Below, in pieces: positions 8,106 to 18,666 of a stretch of 64,000 nucleotides of DNA (its first letter is position 1; the number at the start of each line of letters is the position of its first letter). Both the position numbers and the translations under genes were made by a program. The DNA is taken from assembly GCA_945952225.1 (NCBI GenBank), contig CAMFHP010000001.1:1-64000 (forward strand), in the 5' to 3' direction. The DNA comes from an uncultured Myxococcaceae bacterium (GTDB lineage Bacteria; Myxococcota_A; Polyangia; Polyangiales; Ga0077539). The notes under the pieces were generated by a model. That model saw only the letters and a program-made list of their open reading frames with translations, was not told the DNA's origin and did no database searches.

Positions 8106-9008
8106 TCAGGCCCAGAGCGAGGCGCGGGCGAGGGCGGTGCGCACGTCGGGCCAGCGCTGGCGGGGCACGGACACGCGCGTGGGCATTCCCCCCGACACGC
8201 CGAGGAGCGTGAGGAAGTTGATGCCCGAGTCGAAGGGCGCCGCGAGGGTCACGTTCTGCGTGTCGAGCACGACGGAGACCCGCGCCCGCGTCTGCCCGAG
8301 GAGCAGCAGGTCGGTCTTGTCGAACTCGCGGGGGTTCACGTCGGAGACGTCGCACACGACCGTGGCGCCGTGGAGGGCGTAGCGCTCGCGGGCGAGGCGC
8401 TGCGTGGTGGCCTCGACCTCGGCGTACTCGCGGGCGGCCTCGCGGATGTCGTGGGCGGTGCTGCCGTCGTCGCGCCCCACGAGGTGCTTCACCACGCGGG
8501 CGAGAAAGGTCTCGTCACGGCCGCGGGTGCGCAGCGCGCGATCGAGTTCGGCGCCGCGGGCCGAGGGCGTGCCGATGCGGGTGTCGACGGCGCGCGCGTC
8601 GTCTTCGGCGCCGGGGTACGGATCGCGTCCGCCGAGGATCCATCGCGCGGCGGAGTAGAGCCCGTCGAGGTCGGTGTGGCACACGACGCTGTCGACCGCG
8701 CCCACACGTTCGACGAGCGCGGGGGTGATCATCTCGGGACACGCGCCGTGCATGGCCTTGGTGGCGAGCACGAAGCGCGGGTCGTGGGCGTAGCGGGGAT
8801 GGTACGCGTGGTCGTGGTGGTCGACCCACACGGCGAGGCGGTCGCCGAGGCCGTCGAGAAAGGGCGCGGTAACCTTCTCGAAGCTGTGGCCCGTTCCGTC
8901 GGCGGCGAAGGCGATGTCGAGCACGGCCACACGGCCGGAGACCGTCGAGGGCTTCGGGAGCTTGCGGGGAGTGCCGAACGCGAGGCGGGGGAGCGGAGCC
9001 TCGCTCAC
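8106..9008 (-). CDS. DHH-motif phosphoesterase-like protein with inverted motif order
   Basis: 300 residues from the GTG at 9008, which overlaps the stop of the upstream gene (GTGA). It carries VDHHDHAYH (residues 62-70) and later CHTDLDGLYSAARW (110-123). These look like the DHH signature and the motif-I metal-binding signature (DxDGxxSA) of the DHH phosphoesterase superfamily, which acts on nucleotides, oligonucleotides or polyphosphate with divalent metal. In known members motif I precedes DHH; here the order is reversed. A C-terminal segment contains SGINFLTLLGVSGG, reminiscent of the glycine-rich end of DHHA1-type domains. Substrate unknown. Confidence 0.68.
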   Translation of the reverse strand: MSEAPLPRLAFGTPRKLPKPSTVSGRVAVLDIAFAADGTGHSFEKVTAPFLDGLGDRLAVWVDHHDHAYHPRYAHDPRFVLATKAMHGACPEMITPALVERVGAVDSVVCHTDLDGLYSAARWILGGRDPYPGAEDDARAVDTRIGTPSARGAELDRALRTRGRDETFLARVVKHLVGRDDGSTAHDIREAAREYAEVEATTQRLARERYALHGATVVCDVSDVNPREFDKTDLLLLGQTRARVSVVLDTQNVTLAAPFDSGINFLTLLGVSGGMPTRVSVPRQRWPDVRTALARASLWA

Positions 9009-9478
9009 GCGGCGGGCTCGAGGGTCTTCACCGCGTCGCGCGCGATGGTGGCCGAGCCGCGCGCCGAGGCGCTGGGCTCGAACCCGGCGGGGATCGTTCC
9101 GCCGTCGAAGTCTGCGAGGGTGAGCGTGTCGGCGGTGGCGCCGAGGAGCGTCGCGCGGACGCGCACACCCCCCGTGGTCTCGATCACCACGGGCTTGTCG
9201 AGGTGGCGCGACCAGGGGTCCGTCGAGCCGCCTTCGAGGTTGAGAAAGAGCTTCATCTGCTTGAGCCAGAGTTCCTGGCCGCGCGGATCGGTGGTGTCGA
9301 GTCGCATCTCGTTCACCAGCTTTACCGACATGTTGATCCAGTCGCGGTAGCAGGGCGCGCAGATCTTCTGCTGGATCTCGGTTCCGAGGTCCGCGAGCTT
9401 GGTGCCCGCGCGGAACGGGGGATTCGTGAGTGCGGGCTTGAGCTCTCCGCACTTGATGCACTGGGTGGTGGCGCTCAT
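9005..9478 (-). CDS. zinc-ribbon YggX-like (Fe(II)-trafficking family) protein
   Basis: 157 residues. Residues 30-82 resemble the YggX / oxidative-damage-protection family (LGTEIQQKICAPCYRDWINM, then VNEMRLDTTDPRGQELW and a helix ending FLNLEG). Unlike E. coli YggX it has two CxxC pairs (C7/C10 and C40/C43) that could form a zinc ribbon, plus a C-terminal extension of about 70 residues rich in short strands. YggX proteins protect Fe-S clusters and DNA from oxidative damage. The gene is coupled by a 4-base overlap to the DHH-motif protein. Family membership is by pattern only, so moderate confidence. Confidence 0.62.
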   Translation of the reverse strand: MSATTQCIKCGELKPALTNPPFRAGTKLADLGTEIQQKICAPCYRDWINMSVKLVNEMRLDTTDPRGQELWLKQMKLFLNLEGGSTDPWSRHLDKPVVIETTGGVRVRATLLGATADTLTLADFDGGTIPAGFEPSASARGSATIARDAVKTLEPAA

Positions 9479-9524
9479 CGGGCGGTGGTTATGCGGCAGG
9501 TGCCGTCGGGACCGCAAGGGAGGG

Positions 9525-10265
9525 ATGGCGCGTGACGCGCGCGCGCCAACCGTGCGATACGGCACGCCGTTCCAGATGGTCGAGAGGGCACGCTTCGACG
9601 AGGTGCGCGTCGAGAAGGTCACGCGGGTGTACGGCGCCACGCGCGCCCTCGCGGGCGTCTCGCGGACCTTTCGCGCGGGCCAGGTGTGCTCCATCGAGGG
9701 CGGCAACGGCGCGGGCAAGAGCACCCTGCTCCTCGTGCTGGCCACGCTCGTGAAGCCCACGCAGGGCACGGTCACCTACGGCGAGTACGAGCTCCCCGAC
9801 GACCGCGACGCCGTGCGCTCGGCCATCGGGCTCGTGGGCCACGAGGCGCTGGTGTACCCCGACCTCACGCCGCGCGAGACGCTCACCCTCATGGCCACGC
9901 TCCACGACCTCCCCTCGCCCGCGGCGCGCATCGAGACCTCGCTCCGCGCGGTGGGCCTGTGGGAGCTCGCGGATCGCCCCGCGCGCACGTTCTCGCGGGG
10001 ACAGCTGCAGCGCCTCGCCCTCGCGCGCGCCGAGCTCCACGACCCGTCGCTTCTGCTCTTCGACGAGCCCACCACGGGCCTCGACGCGGGTGCCACCGAG
10101 CGCCTCGCGAAGGCCATCGGCGCGGCCCGTGAGCGCGGTCGCATCGTGGTGCTCGTCACGCACGACCACCCCTTCGCCGCCCGCGTCGCCGACGTGCGCG
10201 TCACGCTGGAGCGCGGCCGCATTCGCGACGTGCGCGACGCGCGGAGCCCCGACGATGGAACGTGA
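9525..10265 (+). CDS. ABC transporter ATP-binding protein (CcmA-like)
   Basis: 246 residues from the ATG at 9525, preceded by a purine-rich AGGGAGGG; ATG at 9576 is an alternative. Walker A GGNGAGKST (59-67), signature FSRGQLQRL and Walker B LLLFDEPTTGLD are present, followed by the switch His (THDH). The short size and simple domain resemble CcmA-type or ABC-2-type ATPases. The downstream overlapping gene encodes a two-helix membrane protein, too small to be a usual permease, so the transport partner is unclear. The only other cytochrome-c maturation gene here, ccmE, is 46 kb away. Confidence 0.85.
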   Translation: MARDARAPTVRYGTPFQMVERARFDEVRVEKVTRVYGATRALAGVSRTFRAGQVCSIEGGNGAGKSTLLLVLATLVKPTQGTVTYGEYELPDDRDAVRSAIGLVGHEALVYPDLTPRETLTLMATLHDLPSPAARIETSLRAVGLWELADRPARTFSRGQLQRLALARAELHDPSLLLFDEPTTGLDAGATERLAKAIGAARERGRIVVLVTHDHPFAARVADVRVTLERGRIRDVRDARSPDDGT

Positions 10266-10791
10266 TAGCGTCGCCGCCACCGTGGACCCATCGACCGACG
10301 CCGCGCCCGCCACGCAGACCGCGCAGCCCGAGCTCCCCGTGCTGCCCGCAGCGCCCTCGACGCTCATCGGCCGCCTGCACGATGCGCCTCCGTCGCTCAC
10401 CGCCGACGCGCGTCCGTCGCCCCTCGACGACCTCGTCGACCGCGCCGTCGAGGGTGCGCGCCGCGAGGGATCGGGACGCGCCGTGGCCAACGCCGTGGCC
10501 CTCGTGCTCGGCACCGTGCTCGCGCTGCGGGTGATCTTCGACGACGTGCTCCCGAAGCTGTTGATGCTGGCCGTGCTCGGTGGCGCGGTGCTCGCGGCGG
10601 TGGCCCTCGTGGCGCGCGCGGCGCTCGAATCGCGGCGGCAGAAGGCCCTGCTCGCGGTGTTCGAACAGCTCACGCGCCTGGCCCAGCACGACGCGGCGAT
10701 GCGCGACCGCGTGGCCCCGCAGCTCGACGCCGTGGTCGATGCCCTGCGCGCGCCGACGCCCCTGCTCCCTCCGTTCTCGCGGAAGGGATGA
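10255..10791 (+). CDS. small membrane protein of unknown function
   Basis: 178 residues from the ATG at 10255 (GGAG eight bases before), overlapping the ABC ATPase gene by 11 bases. A GTG at 10282, ten bases after a TAGCGT hexamer, is an alternative start. The N-terminus is Pro/Ala/Thr-rich; residues about 80-125 hold two adjacent hydrophobic helices (VANAVALVLGTVLALRVIF and LLMLAVLGGAVLAAVALVA). The C-terminal 50 residues are an amphipathic helix. No known family recognised; its position suggests a link with the ABC ATPase. Confidence 0.7.
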   Translation: MERDSVAATVDPSTDAAPATQTAQPELPVLPAAPSTLIGRLHDAPPSLTADARPSPLDDLVDRAVEGARREGSGRAVANAVALVLGTVLALRVIFDDVLPKLLMLAVLGGAVLAAVALVARAALESRRQKALLAVFEQLTRLAQHDAAMRDRVAPQLDAVVDALRAPTPLLPPFSRKG

Positions 10792-10818
10792 CCGTCGCAC
10801 CGACGTTCTGACCGCGCC

Positions 10819-13668
10819 GTGAAGACCCTCCGCCCGACCGTGCCCGTGCTCGCGACGTGGATGGCGCTCTCGGGCGGCGCCACGCTCGCGGCCGAGGCCC
10901 TCGGTGCGCGCGTGCTGCGCCCCGTGCTCGGCAGCACCGCCCTCGCCCAGACCGGAACGCTCGCGGGCGTGCTCGGCGCGCTGGGCTTCGGCGCGTGGTG
11001 GTCGGGGAGGCTCCTCGCGCGCGGTGGTCATACTCCGTCCACCGTGCTCGCGCGTTCGCACGGGGTGCTGGCGGCGTACGCGCTCGTGGCGTCGCTCGCG
11101 CCCGAGTCTGCGGTGCTCCTCGCGGCGAGGCTCTTCGTGGCGCTCTCCGAGGTCTCTCCGTGGCTCGGCGACGGCGCGCGTCTGCTCGCGGCGCTCACGG
11201 TGACCGCGGTGCCCGGCGCGCTCGCGGGGAGCGCGTATCCCGCCGTCGTGTCGCTCTTCGCGCGCGGTGCGGGCGCGGGCACGGCGATGGCGGGCGCGTC
11301 GAGCTCGCTCGGTGCCGCGGCGGCGGCGCTGGTGACGACCTTTGTGGTGTGTCCGTCGCTCGGTGTGGCGCACACGCTGACCCTCGTGGCGGCCCTCTAC
11401 GCGCTGCTCGCGTGGACGGCGTCGCGCTTCGAATCCACCGCGTCGCCCTCGCCCGTCGCGCGTCGAAGCACGGCCCCGTGGGATGTGTCTGTGACGGGCG
11501 CGCTGCTGGCCCTCGGCGTGGCCTCGACCGCGTGGCAGGTGCTCCTCGGACGCGCGGCCTCGCTCGCGTTCGGACCCAGCGCGTTCGCCTTCGCCGCAGC
11601 CCTCGCGGCGCACGTCACGGCCCTCGCGCTCGGCGAGCTCGCGGCCCTGCGCGCGGTGTCTCGCGCCGAGGGGAGTTCCTCACGGAGCGCGCTCGCGGTG
11701 CTCACGGCCGTGGCCTCGGTGGCGGCGCTCGCGTCGCGTCCGCTCCTCGCAGCGATGCCTGCGTGGGCCGAGCGTCTGCTGGAGGGAGGCGCGCCCGCGC
11801 AGTCGACGCTGTGGCTCTCGGCGTACGGCGCGCTCGTGGTGGGCGCGCTGCCGGTGGTGGGCGCGGTGGGCGCGGCGATGGGATTCGCGGCCCGCGCGAT
11901 GGTGACAGACAATGACCACACGGGTGAGGCCAACGGGCGCGCGCTCGGGGTGATGGCGCTGGGCAACGTGTTCGGCGCGCTCGCGATGAGCTTCGTGGCG
12001 ATGCCCGCGCTCGGGGTGGAGCGCGCCGCGGTGGCCGTGGGCGTGGTGCTGGCCGCGGGCGTGGCGGGCGCGGGGCGACGGGGCCTCGCGGTGGCGCTCG
12101 CGGCGGCGATGGCGCTGGCGATGGGGCGCGCGCCCGACGAGGGGGCGATGCTGCGCGGGCCGTTTCTGTACGCGGGTTCGCGCGATGTGGAGCTCGGGCG
12201 CCTCGCGTGGCGCAGAGACGAGCCCGAGGCCACGGTGGCCGTGCGCCGCGACGACGAGGGCAACGTGCTGTTGCAGATCAACGGCAAGGTCGACGCGACG
12301 AGCCTCGGAGACCAGAGCACGCAGACCGTGGTGGGGCTGCTCCCCGTGGCGTTCGCGCGCGACGCCCGCGACGTGCTGGTGGTGGGCCTCGGCAGCGGCA
12401 TGACCGCGGACGCTTCGCGCGCCGTGCCCGGCGTACGTTCGGTGGAGGTCGCGGAGCTCGTGCGCGGCGTGATCGACGCGGCGCGGGGAGACTTCGCGCG
12501 GGCGAACCATCGCGTGCTCGAAGACCGTCGCGTGCGGGTGGTGCGGGCCGACGCGGCGCACCTGCTCCGCGGAACCTCTCGCAGCTACGACGCGATCGTG
12601 AGCGAGCCGTCGAACCCGTGGGTCGCGGGCATGAGCGATCTGTTCACCCGCGAGGCCTTCGAAGCGGCGCGCGCGCGGCTGCGGCCGGGCGGGGTGTTCG
12701 GGGCGTGGTTCCACGCGTACAGCACGAGCGCGGAGGTGGTGTCGTCGATCGCGGCGACGTTCCACGCGGTGTTTCCCGAGGCCGCGCTCGTCGAGGTGAC
12801 GCCGGGGCAGGACTACCTCCTCCTCGGGGTTCGCGACGGCCGCGTGGACCTCGACACGGCGCTCCGTCGCCTCGAAGACCCCACGGTGCAGCGCCTCCTG
12901 CGCGCGGCCAACGTGAGCGATGCCGCGGCCCTCGTCGCGCGCTTCGTGGGCGGTCGTCGCGCGGTCGAGGCCATTGCCGGTGACGCCCCGGTGCTCCGCG
13001 CGTCGGACCTCACGCTGGAGTTCGTCGCCCCCTCGCTGCTCTACCGCGACGCGACCGACGAGGTGTTCGCGCGCCTCGCCCGCGTCGACGACCTCCCGCT
13101 CGCGGGACTCGTGCGCGAGATGGGTCCAGGGAGCACCTGGCTGCGCCTCGTCGACGAGAGCGAAGCGCGCCGCGAGGCCAACACGCACCTCCGCGCGATG
13201 GTGCTCGCGCAGCGTCAGGGAGACCTCGCGCGCGCCCTTCGCGAGGGAGAGCTCGCCGTGGGCTTCGACCCGCGCGACCTCACGGCCCGCACGCTCCTCG
13301 CGCGGCTCTACCTCGTGCGCGCGGCGCAGCGCACGTCCCGTCGCGACCGCGGCGGCGCCGAAGAAGACCTCACCGCCGCCCTGGAGCTTCGCCCGCCCGA
13401 CGCCGAGCGGTTTCGCGCGCTCGTGCGCCTCGGTGATCTCGCCCTCAAGCGCCGCGACGGACAGCGCGCCCTCTCGCGCTTCGAAGAGGCCCTCACCCTC
13501 GCCCGCGCCTCGGGCGAACCCGCGGCGGAACTCCACGTGCGCATGGCCGAAGCGCTCGCGATGCTGGGCGCGCCGACGCAGGCCGCCGAAGCGCTCGACC
13601 GCGCGATTCGCGACACGCGCGACGGTCGCCGTCGTGAGGAGCTCGAGGCGCTGCGCGCGGGCGTGCGG

Positions 13669-13677
<9 letters not shown>
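10819..13677 (+). CDS. fused multi-helix membrane protein / spermidine-synthase-like protein with TPR tail
   Basis: 952 residues, GTG start. The N-terminal 440 residues form roughly twelve hydrophobic helices. A Rossmann methyltransferase-like domain of the spermine/spermidine synthase superfamily follows ([10 protein letters not shown] near residue 518; [18 protein letters not shown] near 595). The C-terminal region (about 790-950) consists of TPR-like helices ([21 protein letters not shown]). Such fusions are widespread in myxobacteria as fused MFS/spermidine synthase, of unproven substrate. The classical catalytic DSTDP loop is replaced by SEPSNPW, so aminopropyl transfer should not be assumed. 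A larger paralogue lies at 29351-33004. The 3' end overlaps the convergent ABC gene by 9 bases. Confidence 0.86.
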
Positions 13678-15632
<1,955 letters not shown>

Positions 15633-15639
15633 GGCGCGC

Positions 15640-15645
15640 ACGATA
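15640..15645 (-). promoter_or_regulatory. -10-like TATCGT, 7 bases before oppD start
   Basis: TATCGT on the minus strand ends 7 bases before the GTG at 15632. The spacing would place transcription start on or next to the start codon. Supported by the same arrangement at several other genes in the window. Confidence 0.45.
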
Positions 15646-15684
15646 CCCGAAGGCCCACGGCAGAGAAGCGCGACGTGCGGGCGC

Positions 15685-16164
15685 TCACGGCGTGCGGCTG
15701 CATCCGCGCGACGGGGGAATGCGCTCGGCGGCGGCGATGCGCGCGTCGAGGGCGGCCATGTCGCGTTCGAGGTCGCGCTGGGCGCGCGTCTCGCGGAGCT
15801 GCGCGGCGGGGTCGTTGGCGGCGAGCGCGTCGGCGTAGCGCTGGAGGCGTGCGACGCGCTCGTCGAGCATGGAGCGCAGGTCGGAGCGGAGCGACTGCGC
15901 GAGCGGGTGCTGCAACGTCGCGCGCTGGCACGCGTCGGCGTTGGCGCGGGCCACGGGGAGCACCACCGTGCGAATGCTCTCGGCGGCGCCGCGAGGGTCG
16001 TCGGCGGCCGTGCGGTCGGCCTCGGTGAGCAGTCGCACGACGCGCGTGTCTTCGTCGCGGAAGGGGCGCAACACCGCGGCGTCGGGGGCCGGTTGAACGC
16101 ACGCCCACACGAGCGAGAGCGACGCGAGGAGGAGCCTTCGGCGCGAGGGTTTTGCGGTCGTCAC
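15685..16164 (-). CDS. small lipoprotein, coiled-coil
   Basis: 159 residues from GTG 16164. The N-terminus is basic then hydrophobic ([15 protein letters not shown]), with a lipobox-like LVWAC placing Cys near residue 21. The rest is largely helical with heptad-like Ala/Leu/Arg spacing ([22 protein letters not shown]) and ends [10 protein letters not shown]. No family recognised. It is 52 bases upstream of the oppDF-like pair on the same strand, but it is not an evident solute-binding protein. Confidence 0.68.
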   Translation of the reverse strand: MTTAKPSRRRLLLASLSLVWACVQPAPDAAVLRPFRDEDTRVVRLLTEADRTAADDPRGAAESIRTVVLPVARANADACQRATLQHPLAQSLRSDLRSMLDERVARLQRYADALAANDPAAQLRETRAQRDLERDMAALDARIAAAERIPPSRGCSRTP

Positions 16165-16180
16165 GCGGGGCACGTTTACC

Positions 16181-16210
16181 TTGACACTTCGAAGATTGCG
16201 ACGATAACGT
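16181..16210 (+). promoter_or_regulatory. sigma-70-type promoter, TTGACA with TAACGT
   Basis: A perfect -35 TTGACA (16181-16186) is followed by ATAACG/TAACGT (16204-16210) at 17-18 bases. It faces the membrane coiled-coil gene that starts at 16317 and would give a leader of about 100 bases. The -35/-10 pair is the best match to the housekeeping consensus in the first 20 kb. Confidence 0.65.
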
Positions 16211-16316
16211 CGCCGCCGCCGTGCGCCGAAATCTGCCTTTGCAGACGGCGAAATCACACAATCACAGCGCGGCGCTGCGGTGCCCACGAGCACGCGAAGG
16301 AGCGGAGGAATCCCCG

Positions 16317-17618
16317 ATGGCCGAGGAGAAGAAGAAGCCGGATCTGAAGAGCCGTCTCAAGGGTACGATGGCGGGCACGCCCGCTCCCTCCGCAGCCTCT
16401 TCGGAACCGAACTTCGCGCCCCCGCCCGCGGATGTGATCGCACCTCCGGTGGCCGACGTGGCCCCGCTCGCAGCGCCCCCGGTGGCCTCGGGCGGTGACG
16501 ACATCGCGGTGCCTGATTTCATCCGTCAGCAGATGGCGGAGAAGGCCGCGGCCGAGGCCCGTGCGGCCGCGGAGCGTGCGGCGGCGGAGGCCCGCGCGGT
16601 GGCCGAAGCGCGCGCGCAGGCCGAGCAGGCGAAGCTCGCGGCGATGGCGGCGGATCCGTTCTCGTCGTCGGCGACGGCGGGCGCGCAGGACATCCGCCTC
16701 GTCATCGACGACAAGGCCGTGAGCGATGCCGAAGTGGGGCGCAAGAACACCGGCGCGCTGCTCACGGCGGGCGCGGTGGGCCTCGTGGCCCTCGTGGCGG
16801 GCTACCTCATCGGCGACTTCAAGAGCTCGAAGGACGAAGCCGACAAGACCCGCGCGGCCGTGACGGAGATCCGTCGCTCGGTCGACACCGCGGGCGCGGC
16901 CATCACGGCCCTCAAGGACAAGGTCGACGCGGCGGCCACGGCGGCGGGCATCGCCGCGGGCGGCGGCGAAGAGGGTCAGCAGGCGCAGGCGCAGCAGCAG
17001 CAGGCCGCGGCGCAGGCGACGGTCGACGAGGGGCTGCTCACGTGGTTCTCGACGCAGTCGCCCGAGCCGCCGCTCACGCCCGACGTGTACGCGGGCCGCG
17101 TGGGCCGTCTGCGCCCCGACCTCGTGACCAAGCTCATGAAGGTTCAGATCGAGCTGGAGCAGGTGTGGCGCGACATGCAGCGGCACCAGGCGCTCACGGC
17201 GGGTCCGAACCTCGTGGTGGTGCGCAACTCGCTCTCCGAAGCGCAGCGCGCGCGCACCGAGTTTCAGCGCCTCGCGGTGGTGTTCACGCCGGGTCGCGGT
17301 GAGAACGCGCCGCCGGTGCTCGCCACGCTCGTGACGCCGACCTACACCCCCACGGGGACGTTCACCTTCCCGCCGGTGCCGGGCCTCGCGCCTGCGCCCC
17401 GCACGGTCTACGCCTCGGGCGACCTCATGGCGACGATCAACACCGTGGGCATCCCCGTGGCGCCGGGCGCCGGCGTGGTGGGCACCGTGGTGAGCAACCT
17501 CGGTCGTCCGTGGTCGGAGTACGTGGCCCGCCTCACGCGTCTGCGCACCGCGGTCGACGGCCTCCAGAACGACCACCACCAGCTCGCCGAGGCGCTCACC
17601 CGCGCCGGCGCGAACTGA
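16317..17618 (+). CDS. membrane-anchored coiled-coil protein of unknown function
   Basis: 433 residues. The ATG at 16317 has a strong GGAGGAA ribosome site; an in-frame GTG at 16221 is less likely. A Lys-rich N-terminus is followed by a Pro/Ala-rich part and an Ala/Glu/Arg helical segment (about 75-115). A transmembrane helix lies near residues 145-163 (TAGAVGLVALVAGYLIGDF), then a coiled coil with Gln-rich linker (about 215-238). The C-terminal domain (about 240-433) is unrecognised and contains repeated Pro-Thr-Thr-Phe segments. Topology suggests cytoplasmic N-terminus and a periplasmic C-terminal domain. It is preceded by a good sigma-70 promoter. Confidence 0.78.
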   Translation: MAEEKKKPDLKSRLKGTMAGTPAPSAASSEPNFAPPPADVIAPPVADVAPLAAPPVASGGDDIAVPDFIRQQMAEKAAAEARAAAERAAAEARAVAEARAQAEQAKLAAMAADPFSSSATAGAQDIRLVIDDKAVSDAEVGRKNTGALLTAGAVGLVALVAGYLIGDFKSSKDEADKTRAAVTEIRRSVDTAGAAITALKDKVDAAATAAGIAAGGGEEGQQAQAQQQQAAAQATVDEGLLTWFSTQSPEPPLTPDVYAGRVGRLRPDLVTKLMKVQIELEQVWRDMQRHQALTAGPNLVVVRNSLSEAQRARTEFQRLAVVFTPGRGENAPPVLATLVTPTYTPTGTFTFPPVPGLAPAPRTVYASGDLMATINTVGIPVAPGAGVVGTVVSNLGRPWSEYVARLTRLRTAVDGLQNDHHQLAEALTRAGAN

Positions 17619-17650
17619 CCGCGAACACACTCCAGGTCGTTCCTCCACGG

Positions 17651-17682
17651 AGGGAGCGTGTGCCGACGAGGCGCCGCTCCCT
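17651..17682 (+). terminator. hairpin after the membrane coiled-coil gene
   Basis: Perfect 8-base stem (agggagcg / cgctccct) with a 16-base loop, 33 bases after the stop at 17618. It has no strong T-run, as is common in such GC-rich genomes. It could serve as a terminator for the plus-strand gene. Confidence 0.5.
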
Positions 17683-17704
17683 TCGCGCGTTTCGAAGCAT
17701 CCGC

Positions 17705-17774
17705 GCGTGATCTCCGAAGCGTGATCTTCGAAGCGTGATCTCCGAAGCGTGATCTCCGAAGCGTGATCTCCAAA
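17705..17774. repeat. 14-base intergenic tandem repeat, 5 units
   Basis: Five contiguous copies of gcgtgatctccgaa, the second and fifth with one substitution. They lie between convergent genes (stops at 17618 and 17813). Unit length is not a multiple of three and no gene covers it. The repeat contains TTCGAA/TCCGAA cores. Function unknown; slippage or a protein-binding array are both possible. Confidence 0.93.
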
Positions 17775-17812
17775 GCCTGCAACCCGTGTCGGGTGTTGCG
17801 CGTGGAGGGCGC

Positions 17813-18625
17813 TCAGGTCGTGGTGGTGTTGAGCGCGCGCATCACGCCTTCTGCGCGCTGGAGGGCGAAGCGCTCGGCGGGTCCGAGTCGGTCGGCCTCC
17901 TTGCGGAGCCACTCCACGTAGTCGCGGAGCTGCGAGGGCATCGGGGCGTTGAGCGCGCGCAGGTGCGTGTGCACCTCGTCGAGGAGCGCCGCGTTCATCA
18001 CAAGCCCGCCGCGGTGGTAGAGCGCGAAGATCTGATCGAGCCACGCGCCACGGCCCGTCGCCGCGGTGAAGGTCATCACCGCGCGCGCGACCCGCTCGAA
18101 CACCATGGGGTTGCGCATGCGCACGGTGGGCCCTCCCACCACGAGCTCGTTGAAGAGCTGCTTGAGCAGTCGCTCGGCCTCGTCGTAGCGCGCGCCGAGC
18201 ACGGCCTTGTCGAGCTGCGTGGTGATCGCCGCGGGTCCGCCGATCTGCGTGACGTCTTCGAAGTCGACCATGGACGCAAGGTCGGGCGCTGTCGCCGCGA
18301 GGGCGTTCATCGGCGGCATCACCTCGGCGGAGCGCGCGGCCATCACGCGGATCTCCTGCGAGCCGATGGTCACCACGTCGTGGTCGGCGAGCACCATGGG
18401 GCCCTTGAGCTGCACGCCGTTGACGAGGGTGCCGTTGCGGCTCTGGAGGTCTTCGACGGTCACCCGCGATCCCTCGGCCACGAAGCGCGTGTGGCGCCGC
18501 GAGACCCGCGGATCATCGAGGATGAGCTGACAACCCGGAGCACGCCCCACGACGAACTCCCCCTCGGGTAGCTCATAGAACGTGTTGCGATGGCGAACGC
18601 GGAACCTCGTCACGGCCACTTTCAT
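17813..18625 (-). CDS. FHA-domain protein
   Basis: 270 residues. The N-terminal FHA domain (about 1-95) has the phosphothreonine-binding residues: VVGR (25-28), SRRH (42-45), and RNG with LVNG (63-70). FHA domains read Ser/Thr-kinase output, and two Hanks kinases are in this window. The C-terminal 170 residues are helical and unrecognised, and share a general layout with the adjacent FHA protein at 18667-19497. It starts 41 bases after that gene on the same strand, so the two probably form an operon and arose by duplication. A GGGGG run precedes the ATG. Confidence 0.92.
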   Translation of the reverse strand: MKVAVTRFRVRHRNTFYELPEGEFVVGRAPGCQLILDDPRVSRRHTRFVAEGSRVTVEDLQSRNGTLVNGVQLKGPMVLADHDVVTIGSQEIRVMAARSAEVMPPMNALAATAPDLASMVDFEDVTQIGGPAAITTQLDKAVLGARYDEAERLLKQLFNELVVGGPTVRMRNPMVFERVARAVMTFTAATGRGAWLDQIFALYHRGGLVMNAALLDEVHTHLRALNAPMPSQLRDYVEWLRKEADRLGPAERFALQRAEGVMRALNTTTT

Positions 18626-18666
18626 CCCCCAACGTCGCGGATGGCGCCCGTTCGGTGCGGCGCCGG

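Noticed and set aside
9525-10791. A ccmAB heme-exporter operon
   Set aside because: The second product has only two hydrophobic helices and is too small for CcmB; only the ATPase resembles CcmA.
16221-16316. An upstream GTG start for the membrane coiled-coil protein
   Set aside because: The ATG at 16317 has a clear GGAGGAA ribosome site, and the upstream extension is unlike a protein N-terminus. It is ten bases after TAACGT, so some doubt remains.
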